From contig JBEKVE010000104.1 in NCBI GenBank assembly GCA_049514335.1, positions 1-11,589 of the forward strand: a stretch of DNA of 11,589 nucleotides. Direction: 5' to 3'. The notes under the pieces were generated by a model. It had not been told where the DNA came from. It made no database searches and saw only the letters and a program-made list of their open reading frames with translations. Below, one piece after another: positions 1 to 7,105 of the stretch. The DNA comes from JBEKVE01 sp049514335. GTDB taxonomy: Bacteria > Actinomycetota > Acidimicrobiia > Acidimicrobiales > UBA8190. The position numbers and the translations under genes are program-made. The first letter of the stretch is position 1. Each line of letters begins with the position of its first letter.

Positions 1-939
1 GGTGACGCCGCGGACCTCCCCCTGCACGGCGGGCACACCATGTGGCGCTTCCCCCGCCTCGTGTACCCGCTGCCGCGCCCGTCGCGCTCGGTGCGGGTGG
101 ACCGGAACATCGACTACGCCGGGGACGGGCTGCGCAAGCACCGTCTCGACGTCATCCGGCGCCGGGGGGCGGCACCCACCGGTGCCCCCGTCCTGGTTTA
201 CATCCACGGCGGGGCCTGGGTCATCGGGGACAAGCGCGAGCAGGGGCTCCCCCTCCTGCACGAATTGGCGCGCCGCGGTTGGGTGGCGGTGACGATCAAC
301 TACCGCCTGAGCCCCCGGGCCACGTGGCCCGACCACATCGTGGACTGCAAGCGCGCCCTGGCCTGGGTGCACGCGCACATCGCGGAGTACGGCGGCGACC
401 CGGGCTTCGTCGCCGTTTCGGGTGGGTCGGCGGGGGCCCACCTGGCGGCCCTGCTGGCGCTCACGCCCGGCGACCGCGCCTTGCAACCGGGCTTCGAGGA
501 CGAGGACGTGTCGGTGGACGCCTGCGTGCCGTTCTACGGGGTGTACGACATGACGGCGGGACGGGGCACCTCGGCGGTCGACGTCGGGCTCCTCGACCTG
601 CTCGAGCGGCGCGTGTTCAAGCGCCGCCTCGCCGACGAGCCCGAGGTGTTCGAAGCCGCTTCGCCGCTGTACCGGGTCATCGCCGAAGCACCGCCGTTCT
701 TCGTCATCCACGGTCGCAACGACACCCTCGTCCCGGTGGCGTCTGCCCGGGCCTTCGTCGAAGCCCTGCGGGTCCGGTCCCACGCCCCGGTCCTCTACGT
801 CGAGCTCCCCTACACCCAGCACGCCTTCGACGTCCTGCCCTCGGTACGCAGCGCCCACGCCGTGGCGGCGGTGGTGCGCTTCCTCGAGGGCGTGCGCCAC
901 CGCCGCCAAGTGGGGGACGAGGTGCCACGGACGGCCTGA
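1..939 (+). CDS. alpha/beta hydrolase (esterase/carboxylesterase-like), 5'-truncated by window edge
   Basis: This is a serine hydrolase of the alpha/beta fold, probably cleaving carboxyl esters; the substrate is unknown. The frame is open to base 1 and reads sensibly upstream of the first ATG at 40, so the true start most likely lies outside the window. Counting from the ATG at 40, the oxyanion-hole motif HGGAW is at 56-60. The nucleophile is Ser130 in GGSAG (128-132), the acid is probably Asp228 in HGRNDTLVP, and the base is His261 in TQHAFD, so the full triad is present in the usual order and spacing. A Tyr-Arg-Leu-Ser-Pro block (88-92) follows the second strand, as in HSL/BD-FAE-type esterases. 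The residue after SAG is Ala where relatives often have Gly. No signal peptide can be judged because the N-terminus is missing. It is co-directional with the importer but separated from it by 264 bases containing a hairpin and promoter-like sequence, so probably not one operon. Family confidence is high, substrate unknown. Confidence 0.9.
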   Translation, partial: GDAADLPLHGGHTMWRFPRLVYPLPRPSRSVRVDRNIDYAGDGLRKHRLDVIRRRGAAPTGAPVLVYIHGGAWVIGDKREQGLPLLHELARRGWVAVTINYRLSPRATWPDHIVDCKRALAWVHAHIAEYGGDPGFVAVSGGSAGAHLAALLALTPGDRALQPGFEDEDVSVDACVPFYGVYDMTAGRGTSAVDVGLLDLLERRVFKRRLADEPEVFEAASPLYRVIAEAPPFFVIHGRNDTLVPVASARAFVEALRVRSHAPVLYVELPYTQHAFDVLPSVRSAHAVAAVVRFLEGVRHRRQVGDEVPRTA

Positions 940-1004
940 CGTCCCGGGCCCGGATGGGCTCGCCCATCGAGCACCCGCCGGGCGCACCTGACCCCGTGGG
1001 GAAA

Positions 1005-1034
1005 CCGGGCCGGGGGCTGCACAGCCCCGCCCGG
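1005..1034 (+). terminator. GC-rich stem-loop after the hydrolase gene
   Basis: CCGGGC (1005-1010) pairs with GCCCGG (1029-1034), and GGGGCTG (1013-1019) pairs with CAGCCCC (1022-1028). This leaves only a two-base bulge (1011-1012) and a two-base loop (1020-1021, in practice a slightly larger loop). Thirteen G/C-rich pairs make this the strongest hairpin in the gap. No T-run follows, so it would be a U-less terminator of the kind proposed in actinobacteria. It also overlaps the candidate -35 hexamer of the next promoter. Confidence 0.45.
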
Positions 1035-1045
1035 TGGCGTAGGGT
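1017..1045 (+). promoter_or_regulatory. candidate sigma-70-type promoter of the importer operon
   Basis: A -10-like TAGGGT lies at 1040-1045 and a weak -35-like CTGCAC at 1017-1022, with a 17-base spacer. The expected transcription start is near 1052, giving a leader of about 150 bases before the substrate-binding protein gene. The -10 fits TAnnnT, while the -35 matches the consensus at only about half its positions. The main support is the position of a palindromic operator directly over the expected start point. Confidence 0.35.
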
Positions 1046-1048
1046 GAC

Positions 1049-1062
1049 TAGAACGCGTTCCC
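1049..1062. promoter_or_regulatory. palindromic operator, KstR-like (TnnAACnnGTTnnA type)
   Basis: Bases 1051-1060 are a perfect 10-base palindrome, GAACGCGTTC. Read over 1049-1062 as TAGAACGCGTTCCC, it matches the mycobacterial KstR consensus TnnAACnnGTTnnA at every fixed position except the last (C instead of A). KstR is a TetR-family repressor of cholesterol/lipid catabolism. The site lies just after the -10-like TAGGGT, where a bound dimer would block initiation. Other TetR-type regulators use similar AAC-GTT palindromes, so the identity of the regulator is inference. Confidence 0.4.
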
Positions 1063-1072
1063 GTCCGCGGGA

Positions 1073-1106
1073 GCGTGGGGGCGGCCCCAGGCGTGGGCTG
1101 CGTGGG
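1073..1106 (+). repeat. three direct heptamers GCGTGGG in the importer leader
   Basis: GCGTGGG occurs at 1073-1079, 1091-1097 and 1100-1106. The starts are 18 and 9 bases apart, so both are multiples of nine. The copies lie between the inferred transcription start and the first gene of the importer operon. They could be a regulator-binding array or chance in GC-rich DNA; the sequence alone does not decide. Confidence 0.35.
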
Positions 1107-1203
1107 AGCCGAGGGCGCCGACGGCCGATCCCGATGACATGGCAATCTGGATGCGTCTCCTGGAACGGGCGCACCCACGGGAGATGGGGATACGGAGGGG
1201 GGC

Positions 1204-2583
1204 GTGGTGGACGTGAACGGAGAGTTGCCGCCCATGCGATCGCACGCGCACCCGGCCCGGAGGCGATCAAAACCACACTTCGGGCTGATTGCCTCGCTGT
1301 GCGTGGCGGGGCTGGTCCTGGCGGCCTGCTCGTCAAAGGGCGGCACCCCCCCCACCACGAACGCCACGGCGCCGACCACGCCCGCCTCGACCACTCCTGT
1401 GTCGGGCAGCTCCGGACCCTCGCCCGGCGTCACGGCCAATTCGGTCACGGTGGCCCAGGTCGACGACCTGTCGTCGCCCATCCCCGGGCTGTTCAAGGGG
1501 GCCGAGGACGGCACCGAGGCGTACCTCGCCTATATCAACAGCAAGGGCGGCGTGAACGGCCGCAAGATCCACCTGAACGCCCAGGACAGCGCCTTCGAGC
1601 CAGGGCAGGTGGCAACCACGACGGCGGCGCAGATCAAGGACGATTTCGCGCTGGTGGGCGGGTTCTCCCTCCTGGACTCCGCCGAGCAGCCCCTCATCGA
1701 CCTGGCCCACATGCCCGACGTCGGGTTCTCGCTCAGCCCGGGGCTCGCCACCGACCCCAACCTCTACAGCGCCCAGCCCAACCCCGTCGACAATTACCCG
1801 TTGGGTTTCTTCAAGTTCTTCGCCAAGAAGTACCCGCAGGCGGTGAAGAAGGTCGGCATCATCTGGGAGAACGCCACCGCCTCCACCAAGGCGGCCGAGG
1901 ACGCGGCCGAGGCGGCCATGAAGGCCTCGGGCTGGGACATCGTCTACGACCACGGTGTGGGACCCTTCTACACCGACTTCCTGCCCGACATCATCTCGAT
2001 GCGCAACAAGGGCGTGAAGCTCTTCTTCTCCACCGAGCTGCCCGACAACTACGCCGCCAACGTGGCCAAGCAGTTCCAGCAGCAGAATTTCAAGCCCATG
2101 AACGTCGAAGGGGCCGCCTACTCCAACCAGCTGCTCAAGCTGGCGGGGAGCGCTGCCAACAACATGTACATCGAGCAGGCGTACGCGCTGTACGTGGGGG
2201 CTGACGCCAAGCTCCCGGCCGTGGCGCTCTACAACACGTGGATGCGGAAGGTGGACTCCAACCCGAATTTCGAGATCGAGTCGATCTACGGCTGGACGTC
2301 CGGCGAGCTCTTCGTCCAAGCCCTCCAGCAGGCCGGCAACCCGCCCACCCGGGCGGGTCTGGTGCAGGCCCTCAACAAGATCACCTTCTTCGACGGGGGC
2401 GGTCTGGTGCCGCCCAGCAACCCCGCCGCCGGCATCGACTCCGGGTGCTTCCTCCTGGCCCAGGACCAGAACGGGGTCATCAAGCGGATCGCACCCACTC
2501 CGGCGACGGGTTTCTACTGTGACAGCGCGGCGGGCTACCTGAAAGAGGCCGGCTACGCCCCCATTGTGCGGCCATCGTCGTAA
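1204..2583 (+). CDS. Liv/HAAT-family ABC transporter substrate-binding lipoprotein
   Basis: This is the extracytoplasmic solute-binding subunit (Peripla_BP_6/LivK-like) of the ABC importer encoded by the next two genes. A basic N-region (residues 17-24) is followed by a hydrophobic stretch (27-41) ending in the lipobox LVLAAC, with lipid-attachment Cys42. A Ser/Thr/Pro/Gly linker (about 43-76) leads to the binding domain, which opens with a VTVAQVDDLSSP block and contains YLAYINSKGGVNGRKI, typical of the family. Length is 459 aa from GTG 1204, normal once the linker is allowed for. Start: GTG 1204 (or 1207) has a strong GGAGGGG at 1194-1200. ATG 1234 (residue 11) has a weaker GGAG at 1219-1222 but gives a more usual lipoprotein signal length, so it is a real alternative. 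Four Cys residues besides Cys42 are present, three of them near the C-terminus region or signal (33, 415, 439 visible). The ligand cannot be predicted; LivK relatives bind amino acids, amides, urea or aromatic and lipid-derived compounds. Confidence 0.93.
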   Translation: MVDVNGELPPMRSHAHPARRRSKPHFGLIASLCVAGLVLAACSSKGGTPPTTNATAPTTPASTTPVSGSSGPSPGVTANSVTVAQVDDLSSPIPGLFKGAEDGTEAYLAYINSKGGVNGRKIHLNAQDSAFEPGQVATTTAAQIKDDFALVGGFSLLDSAEQPLIDLAHMPDVGFSLSPGLATDPNLYSAQPNPVDNYPLGFFKFFAKKYPQAVKKVGIIWENATASTKAAEDAAEAAMKASGWDIVYDHGVGPFYTDFLPDIISMRNKGVKLFFSTELPDNYAANVAKQFQQQNFKPMNVEGAAYSNQLLKLAGSAANNMYIEQAYALYVGADAKLPAVALYNTWMRKVDSNPNFEIESIYGWTSGELFVQALQQAGNPPTRAGLVQALNKITFFDGGGLVPPSNPAAGIDSGCFLLAQDQNGVIKRIAPTPATGFYCDSAAGYLKEAGYAPIVRPSS

Positions 2584-2665
2584 GCTCTAGGGGCTGGTAG
2601 GGGGAGATGACCGAGGGCCGGTTCCCCGGCGCCGAGGGCGACCGATCACAGGGGGGCGGTGCGCG

Positions 2666-4600
2666 ATGACGGAGTTCTTCAGCCTCCTCGTGGCTGGCAT
2701 CGTCTCGGGCGCCATCTACGCCGTGAGCGCCAGCGGGCTCGTGGTCACCTACAACACGACGGGCATCTTCAACTTCGCCCACGGCGCCATGGGCATGCTG
2801 CTCGCCTACGTGTTCTGGCAGTTCTGGCAGGCCTGGGGCTGGAACATGTGGGTATCGCTGGCGATCGTGCTCCTGGTCGTGGCCCCCCTGCTCGGCGCCG
2901 TGGTGGAGCGGGTGGTGATGCGCCCCCTCTACGGGGCGTCGCTCAGCATCCGTCTTGCCGTCACACTCGGCCTGCTGCTCGTGCTGGTCGCCGTGGCCAA
3001 CATCATCTGGAACCCCGCCAGCGCCGAGTACAACACGCCCAGCCTCCTGAACAGCGGTGGCATCACCATCGCCGGCATCAACGTGTCGCCCGACGACCTC
3101 ATCACCGTCGGGGTGGCGGTGGCCGTGGCCCTGTTCCTGCGCCTGTTCTTCAAGCGCACCCGCACCGGGGTCGCCATGCGGGCCGTGGTGGACGACCCCT
3201 CGCTGGCCCAGCTGTCCGGCGCCCGGTCGGGGCGCATCTCCTCGTACTCGTGGATGATCGGCGTCATGTTCGCCGGCCTGGGCGGCATCCTGCTCGTCCA
3301 GAGCGGCACCGGCATGAGCATCACCACCCTGACCGTGCTCGTCATCTACGGCTACGCCGCTGCCGTGGTGGGCCGCCTGCGCAGCCTCCCCTTCACCTTC
3401 CTCGGCGCCATGGTCCTCGGCATCGCCAACTCCATGTCCATCGGCTATGCCCCGAACGGGGTGCGCAACGACCTGAACGAAGCGCTGCCGATGATCATGC
3501 TGTTCCTGGCGCTCTTGTTCATCCCCGAGGTCCGCCTCACGATCGGCCGGGTGGCACGCGTCCGACCCCCGCGGGTGGCGGGGACCCGGACCAGCCTGGT
3601 CGGGGCCGTGCTGCTGGTGGTCCTGGCCATTGCGCTCAGCTCCGTGCTCACCGGCAACAACCTCTTCACCCTGGGCAACGGCCTGTGCCTGTCGATCCTG
3701 GCCCTCAGCCTGGTGCCCCTGTCGGGCTATGCGGGCCAGGTGTCGTTGTGCCAGTTCAGCTTCCTCGGGCTCGGGGCGGTCACCATGCACTGGGTCGACG
3801 GGGGAGGATCGGTCCTGGGTGTGCTGGCGGCCATGGGGATGTGCGCGGCGGTGGGCGCCGTGCTGGCCCTGCCCGCCCTGCGCCTGCGCGGTCTGTACCT
3901 GGCTCTCGCCACGCTGGCCTTTGCCGTGCTCATGGACCAGGTCTTCTTCACCTCGACCTCGGTCATGGGGGTGGGCGGAGCGATCCCGGTGGGCCGTCCC
4001 GACATCTTCGGCATGCGCTTCACCACCGACCGGGCCTTCGACGTGCTCCTGGCGGTGGTCCTGGCGCTGTGCATCGTGGGCGTGGGCGCGCTGCGCCGGG
4101 GCCGGTACGGCCGGCGCCTGGTGTCGATGAACGACTCCCCGGCGGGGTGCAGCACGGTGGGGCTCAGCCTCACCCTCACCAAGCTGTCGGTGTTCGCGTT
4201 CTCGGCGGCCATGGCCGGTCTGGCCGGTGCTCTGTACGGTGGTCTCAACACCGAGGTGAGCGCGTCGTCGTTCGACTTCCTGCTGAGCATCGCCATCTTC
4301 GCCGGCCTCACCCTGACCGGGGTCAACCTGATGACCGGCGCGGTGCTCACCGGCGTGTTCCTGGCCATCGGGCCCGTCATCGGTGCCCACATCCCATCGA
4401 TCCCCGATTTCACCCAGCTCGGCATCGGCGTGGGCGTGGTGACCATCGGCCGCAACCCGAACGGCATCGGCCGCCTCTACGACGAAGTCGGCGAGCGGTG
4501 GGGTGCCCGCCGTGGCCGGGGGGCTATCGCCGAACAGATCGGCCCGGCCTCGGTCATGGCGCTCGGGACCATGGAGCCGGAGGTGCGGTCGGTTGGCTGA
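2666..4600 (+). CDS. fused LivH-LivM branched-chain-type ABC transporter permease
   Basis: This single 644-aa membrane protein contains both permease subunits of a Liv/HAAT importer. Residues 1-about 290 are LivH-like: the YNTTGIFNFAHGAMGM block is at 29-44 and the coupling loop RTRTGVAMRAVVDDPS at 165-179. Residues about 308-600 are LivM-like: LSGYAGQVSLCQFSFLGLGA is at 352-371 and the second coupling loop GRRLVSMNDSPAGCSTVGL at 482-500, followed by AGLAGALYGG. Each half has many hydrophobic segments, and a short basic stretch (293-308) joins them. In LivM the usual SLGQ is SLCQ here. ATG 2666 is preceded by AGGGGGG (2650-2656) at good spacing. It lies 82 bases after the binding-protein gene, which contains a small GCCGG/CCGGC inverted repeat (2617-2630), and its stop is shared with the ATPase start. 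Separate livH and livM are usual in proteobacteria, while fusions are common in actinobacteria. Confidence 0.95.
   Translation: MTEFFSLLVAGIVSGAIYAVSASGLVVTYNTTGIFNFAHGAMGMLLAYVFWQFWQAWGWNMWVSLAIVLLVVAPLLGAVVERVVMRPLYGASLSIRLAVTLGLLLVLVAVANIIWNPASAEYNTPSLLNSGGITIAGINVSPDDLITVGVAVAVALFLRLFFKRTRTGVAMRAVVDDPSLAQLSGARSGRISSYSWMIGVMFAGLGGILLVQSGTGMSITTLTVLVIYGYAAAVVGRLRSLPFTFLGAMVLGIANSMSIGYAPNGVRNDLNEALPMIMLFLALLFIPEVRLTIGRVARVRPPRVAGTRTSLVGAVLLVVLAIALSSVLTGNNLFTLGNGLCLSILALSLVPLSGYAGQVSLCQFSFLGLGAVTMHWVDGGGSVLGVLAAMGMCAAVGAVLALPALRLRGLYLALATLAFAVLMDQVFFTSTSVMGVGGAIPVGRPDIFGMRFTTDRAFDVLLAVVLALCIVGVGALRRGRYGRRLVSMNDSPAGCSTVGLSLTLTKLSVFAFSAAMAGLAGALYGGLNTEVSASSFDFLLSIAIFAGLTLTGVNLMTGAVLTGVFLAIGPVIGAHIPSIPDFTQLGIGVGVVTIGRNPNGIGRLYDEVGERWGARRGRGAIAEQIGPASVMALGTMEPEVRSVG
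4579..4584 (+). promoter_or_regulatory. ribosome binding site fixing a TTG start for the fused ATPase
   Basis: GGAGGT lies eight bases before TTG 4593, an almost ideal Shine-Dalgarno placement within the last codons of the permease gene. It favours TTG 4593 over the upstream in-frame GTG at 4503, whose extra 30 residues are Arg/Ser/Pro-rich and unlike any LivG N-terminus. Confidence 0.75.
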
Positions 4601-6143
4601 GCTCGTCATCGAGGAGGTCGCCGTCCGCTTCGGCGGCGTCCAGGCGCTCCAGGACGTGAACCTCACCGTCTACCCCGGGGCCGTGAACGGCCTCATCGGG
4701 CCCAACGGAGCGGGGAAGACGACGCTGTTCAACGTCATCACCGGGCTCCAGCCGCCGACGAGGGGGTCGGTACGCCTCGGGGACACAGACATCACGCGGA
4801 CCTCGCCGCACCGCCGTGCCCGCATGGGGATCGCACGCACCTTCCAGCGCCTCGAGCTCTTCGGCACCCTGACCGCCCGCGAGAACGTCCAGATGGCGTC
4901 GGAGACGAGGCGTCATCGGCCGACCGGGGTGAGCTCGTCCACGGAGGCGGACATCATCCTCGAGCACGTGGGGCTGTCCCACGTGGCCGACGAGCCGGCG
5001 GACCTGCTCCCCACCGGGCTGGCCCGGCTGCTCGAGCTGGGCCGGGCCCTCGCCACCGGGCCGTCGGTCCTGCTGCTCGACGAGCCGAGCTCCGGCCTCA
5101 ACCACGAGGAGACCGCTGCTCTCGGCCAGGTGCTCACCGATCTGGCCGCCCGGGGGATGGCCGTGCTCCTGGTGGAGCACGACATGAGCCTCGTCATGAG
5201 CATCTGCCACCACGTGAGCGTCCTCGACTACGGGGCCATCATCTCCCAGGGCGATCCCGCCACCGTGCAGGCGGACCCGGCCGTGCAGGCCGCCTACCTC
5301 GGCTCGGAGGAGGGCTCGACGGCGTCGGAGTCGAGCGGCAACGGCATCACCCGCCACGCCGCGCTGCAACGGCGCGACGACACCATGATCGCCTTCCCCA
5401 CGTCGGCGTCCCCGTCGGGCACCGAAGAGCGCCCGCCCCTGTTGTCGATGTCGGGAGTGCACGCCGCCTACGGTCGCATCGAGGTGGTGCACGGTGTGTC
5501 CCTCGAGATTCCCGAGGGCCAGGTGTTCGCCCTTCTCGGTCCGAACGGGGCAGGCAAGTCGACGCTCCTCAAGGTGGCGAGCGGAACGGTGCCGGCGACG
5601 GCGGGCACCGTCAGCTTCGACGGCCAGCCTCTCGGGCGCGCCACGCCGGACCGCCTGGCCCGGCGGGGCCTGTGCGCCGTTCCCGAAGGACGGGCCGTCT
5701 TCCCCAACCTCACGGTGGCGGAGAACATCGTCATGTACAGCTACCGCGGCCGCAGCACCAAGGTCTCGGACCTCGAGGAGCAGAGCTACGCCCGGTTCCC
5801 GGTGCTCGGGGAGCGGCGCAAGCAACTGGCGGGACGGTTGTCCGGTGGGGAGCAGCAGATGCTGGCGCTGGCCCGGGCCCTGTTCACCGAGCCCCGCATG
5901 CTCCTGCTCGACGAGATCTCCATGGGCCTCGCACCGCTGGTGGTGGCCGAGCTCTACGACCTGGTGGCCCAGACGGTGGCCGACGAGGGCATCACCATCC
6001 TCCTCGTGGAGCAGTTCGCCCAGACGGCGCTGTCCATCGCCGACCAGGCGGCGGTGATGGTGAACGGCCACATCGTGCTGTCGGGGACCCCCGGCGACGT
6101 GGGGGACCACCTCATGAGCGCCTACATGGGCGAGGTGGGCTGA
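4593..6143 (+). CDS. fused LivG-LivF ATPase of the branched-chain-type ABC importer
   Basis: One 516-aa polypeptide carries both nucleotide-binding domains of the importer. Numbered from TTG 4593, NBD1 (about 3-236, LivG-like) has Walker A GPNGAGKT 36-43, Q-loop Gln85 in RTFQ, Walker B LLLDEP 160-165 and switch His196 in VEHDM. Its signature region reads LLPTGLARLLEL, not LSxGQ. NBD2 (about 284-516, LivF-like) has Walker A GPNGAGKS 316-323, the LivF-type VPEGRAVF 363-370, a canonical LSGGEQQ signature 417-423, Walker B LLLDE 437-441, and Gln474 in VEQ at the switch position, which is usual for LivF. Residues about 237-282 form a Ser/Thr/charged linker. The gene overlaps the permease stop by eight bases (4593-4600), indicating translational coupling. 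Only NBD2 has a consensus signature, so the two ATP sites may be unequal. Short N-terminal sequence MAELVIEEVAVRFGG fits a LivG start. Confidence 0.93.
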   Translation: MAELVIEEVAVRFGGVQALQDVNLTVYPGAVNGLIGPNGAGKTTLFNVITGLQPPTRGSVRLGDTDITRTSPHRRARMGIARTFQRLELFGTLTARENVQMASETRRHRPTGVSSSTEADIILEHVGLSHVADEPADLLPTGLARLLELGRALATGPSVLLLDEPSSGLNHEETAALGQVLTDLAARGMAVLLVEHDMSLVMSICHHVSVLDYGAIISQGDPATVQADPAVQAAYLGSEEGSTASESSGNGITRHAALQRRDDTMIAFPTSASPSGTEERPPLLSMSGVHAAYGRIEVVHGVSLEIPEGQVFALLGPNGAGKSTLLKVASGTVPATAGTVSFDGQPLGRATPDRLARRGLCAVPEGRAVFPNLTVAENIVMYSYRGRSTKVSDLEEQSYARFPVLGERRKQLAGRLSGGEQQMLALARALFTEPRMLLLDEISMGLAPLVVAELYDLVAQTVADEGITILLVEQFAQTALSIADQAAVMVNGHIVLSGTPGDVGDHLMSAYMGEVG

Positions 6144-6168
6144 GCGCAGCGCCGGTCAGGCGCGCGCT
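6143..6168. terminator. stem-loop at the convergent ends of the ATPase and SDR genes
   Basis: GCGC (6144-6147) and GCGCC (6149-6153) pair with GGCGC (6159-6163) and GCGC (6164-6167). The stem has nine pairs with one bulged A (6148) and a GGTCA loop, and an A-T pair (6143/6168) extends it. It spans both stop codons (TGA 6141-6143 on +, TCA 6156-6158 for the - gene), which are only 12 bases apart. There is no T-run. A bidirectional terminator is the likely reading. Confidence 0.45.
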
Positions 6169-7025
6169 GTCACCAGGGCGTCGCTCTCCTGCCACAACCG
6201 CCGGGCCGCTTCGGGATCCCGGGCGGCACGCGACGGGGTGCGGGCCCGGCACTTCACGAAGTACTTCCCGGTGACACCGGCAACCTCCGGCGACGAGGCC
6301 AGGTACACCGAGGTCCGTGCCCCCTTCTCGGCGGTGAGGATGAAGGGTTTGATGAGCTTGATGCCGAAGGCGAGCACCCCCGAGGCGTCGCCGTCGCGGG
6401 CGAAGCCGGTGGCCACGGTGCCCGGGTGCAGGCAGTTCACGGTCACCCCCGTTCCCTCGAGCCGTCGTGCCAGCTCGGTGGTGAAGTAGATGTTGGCGAG
6501 CTTCGACCTCGAGTACGCCTGCATGCCGCCGTAGCGGTGGGTGGACTGCAGGTCGTCGAAGTCGAGGCCGCGCCGCGCCCCTTTGTGGGCGGTGGACGCC
6601 ACGTTCACGATGCGGGCGGGGGCACTGGCCGTGATCCGCTCCAGCAACAGCTCGGTCAAGAGGAACGGACCGAGGTGGTTGATGGCGAAAGTCGCTTCGA
6701 GCCCGTCGCCGGTCTCGCGTCGCTCCGACAGGACCAGGCCGGCGTTGTTGACGAGCACGTCGATCCGGCTGCAGCGACCCAGGAGCTCCGCCGCCCCCGA
6801 GCGCACCGACGCCAGGTCGCCGAGATCGAACAGCACGACCTCGACCCCGTCGTTGCCCGACCGCGCCCGGATGTCGGCCACCGCCGCCTCACCCCGGGCC
6901 CTGTCGCGGGCGGTGATGACGGTGGTGGCGCCCGCCCGAGACAGCGCCACGGCCGTCTCGAGCCCGATGCCCGAGCTCCCACCGGTCACCACCACGGTCT
7001 TCCCGGTCATGTCCGCGACGTCCAC
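6156..7025 (-). CDS. short-chain dehydrogenase/reductase (retinol-dehydrogenase-like SDR)
   Basis: This is an NAD(P)-dependent oxidoreductase with a Rossmann fold, probably acting on an alcohol or ketone of a lipid-like substrate. In the 289-aa product, the cofactor motif TGGSSGIG is at 14-21, NNAG at 93-96, active-site Asn116 in AINHLGPF, catalytic Ser144, and YSRSK at 171-175 (Tyr171, Lys175). The HPGTVATGF block at 200-208 and a C-terminal GKYFVKC...LWQESDAL stretch are typical of the RDH/WW-oxidoreductase-like SDR branch. Arg40 after strand 2 would favour NADP, by inference. Start GTG 7025 has GGAAGGGG seven bases upstream, while the internal ATG at 7010 has no ribosome binding site. It is convergent with the importer ATPase and divergent from the amidohydrolase-like gene. 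No truncation is visible. Family call is very safe, substrate unknown. Confidence 0.95.
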   Translation of the reverse strand: MDVADMTGKTVVVTGGSSGIGLETAVALSRAGATTVITARDRARGEAAVADIRARSGNDGVEVVLFDLGDLASVRSGAAELLGRCSRIDVLVNNAGLVLSERRETGDGLEATFAINHLGPFLLTELLLERITASAPARIVNVASTAHKGARRGLDFDDLQSTHRYGGMQAYSRSKLANIYFTTELARRLEGTGVTVNCLHPGTVATGFARDGDASGVLAFGIKLIKPFILTAEKGARTSVYLASSPEVAGVTGKYFVKCRARTPSRAARDPEAARRLWQESDALVTARA

Positions 7026-7055
7026 GGGTGCACCCCTTCCATCGTCGTGCCGTGG

Positions 7056-7097
7056 ATTCTGACGCTCCTGACGCCGCCACGCCAGCGCCTGTACGGT
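7056..7097. promoter_or_regulatory. divergent promoter region between SDR and amidohydrolase-like genes
   Basis: On the + strand, CTGACG (7068-7073) and TACGGT (7092-7097) are separated by 18 bases. They place a start near 7104, at or next to GTG 7106, which suggests a leaderless transcript. On the - strand, CAGAAT (reverse complement of 7056-7061) is a possible -10 for the SDR, with only a weak -35 (7079-7084). A TGACG pair (7060-7064 and 7069-7073) repeats here. Evidence is motif matching only. Confidence 0.3.
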
Positions 7098-7105
7098 GAC
7101 GGGCC

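Noticed and set aside
42..2204. A 720-codon + strand open frame across the hydrolase, the gap and most of the binding protein
   Set aside because: Its product is an Arg/Gly/Pro/Ala-rich string without motifs, typical of a shadow frame in high-GC DNA. The real genes in the overlapping frames have complete family motifs.
2584..2665. Small GCCGG-TTCC-CCGGC inverted repeat (2617-2630) as a terminator between the binding protein and the permease
   Set aside because: The stem is only five pairs with no extension or T-run, and the genes are clearly one functional unit. It might modulate relative expression, but the sequence does not establish that.
4503..4592. Upstream GTG start for the LivGF ATPase
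   Set aside because: The added residues are Arg/Ser-rich and would overlap the permease by about 98 bases. TTG 4593 has GGAGGT at ideal spacing and begins exactly where LivG similarity begins.
2480..4666. A 728-codon - strand open frame opposite the LivHM permease
   Set aside because: The product is His/Gln/Asp/Gly-rich with no recognisable domain and is antisense to a well-supported permease.
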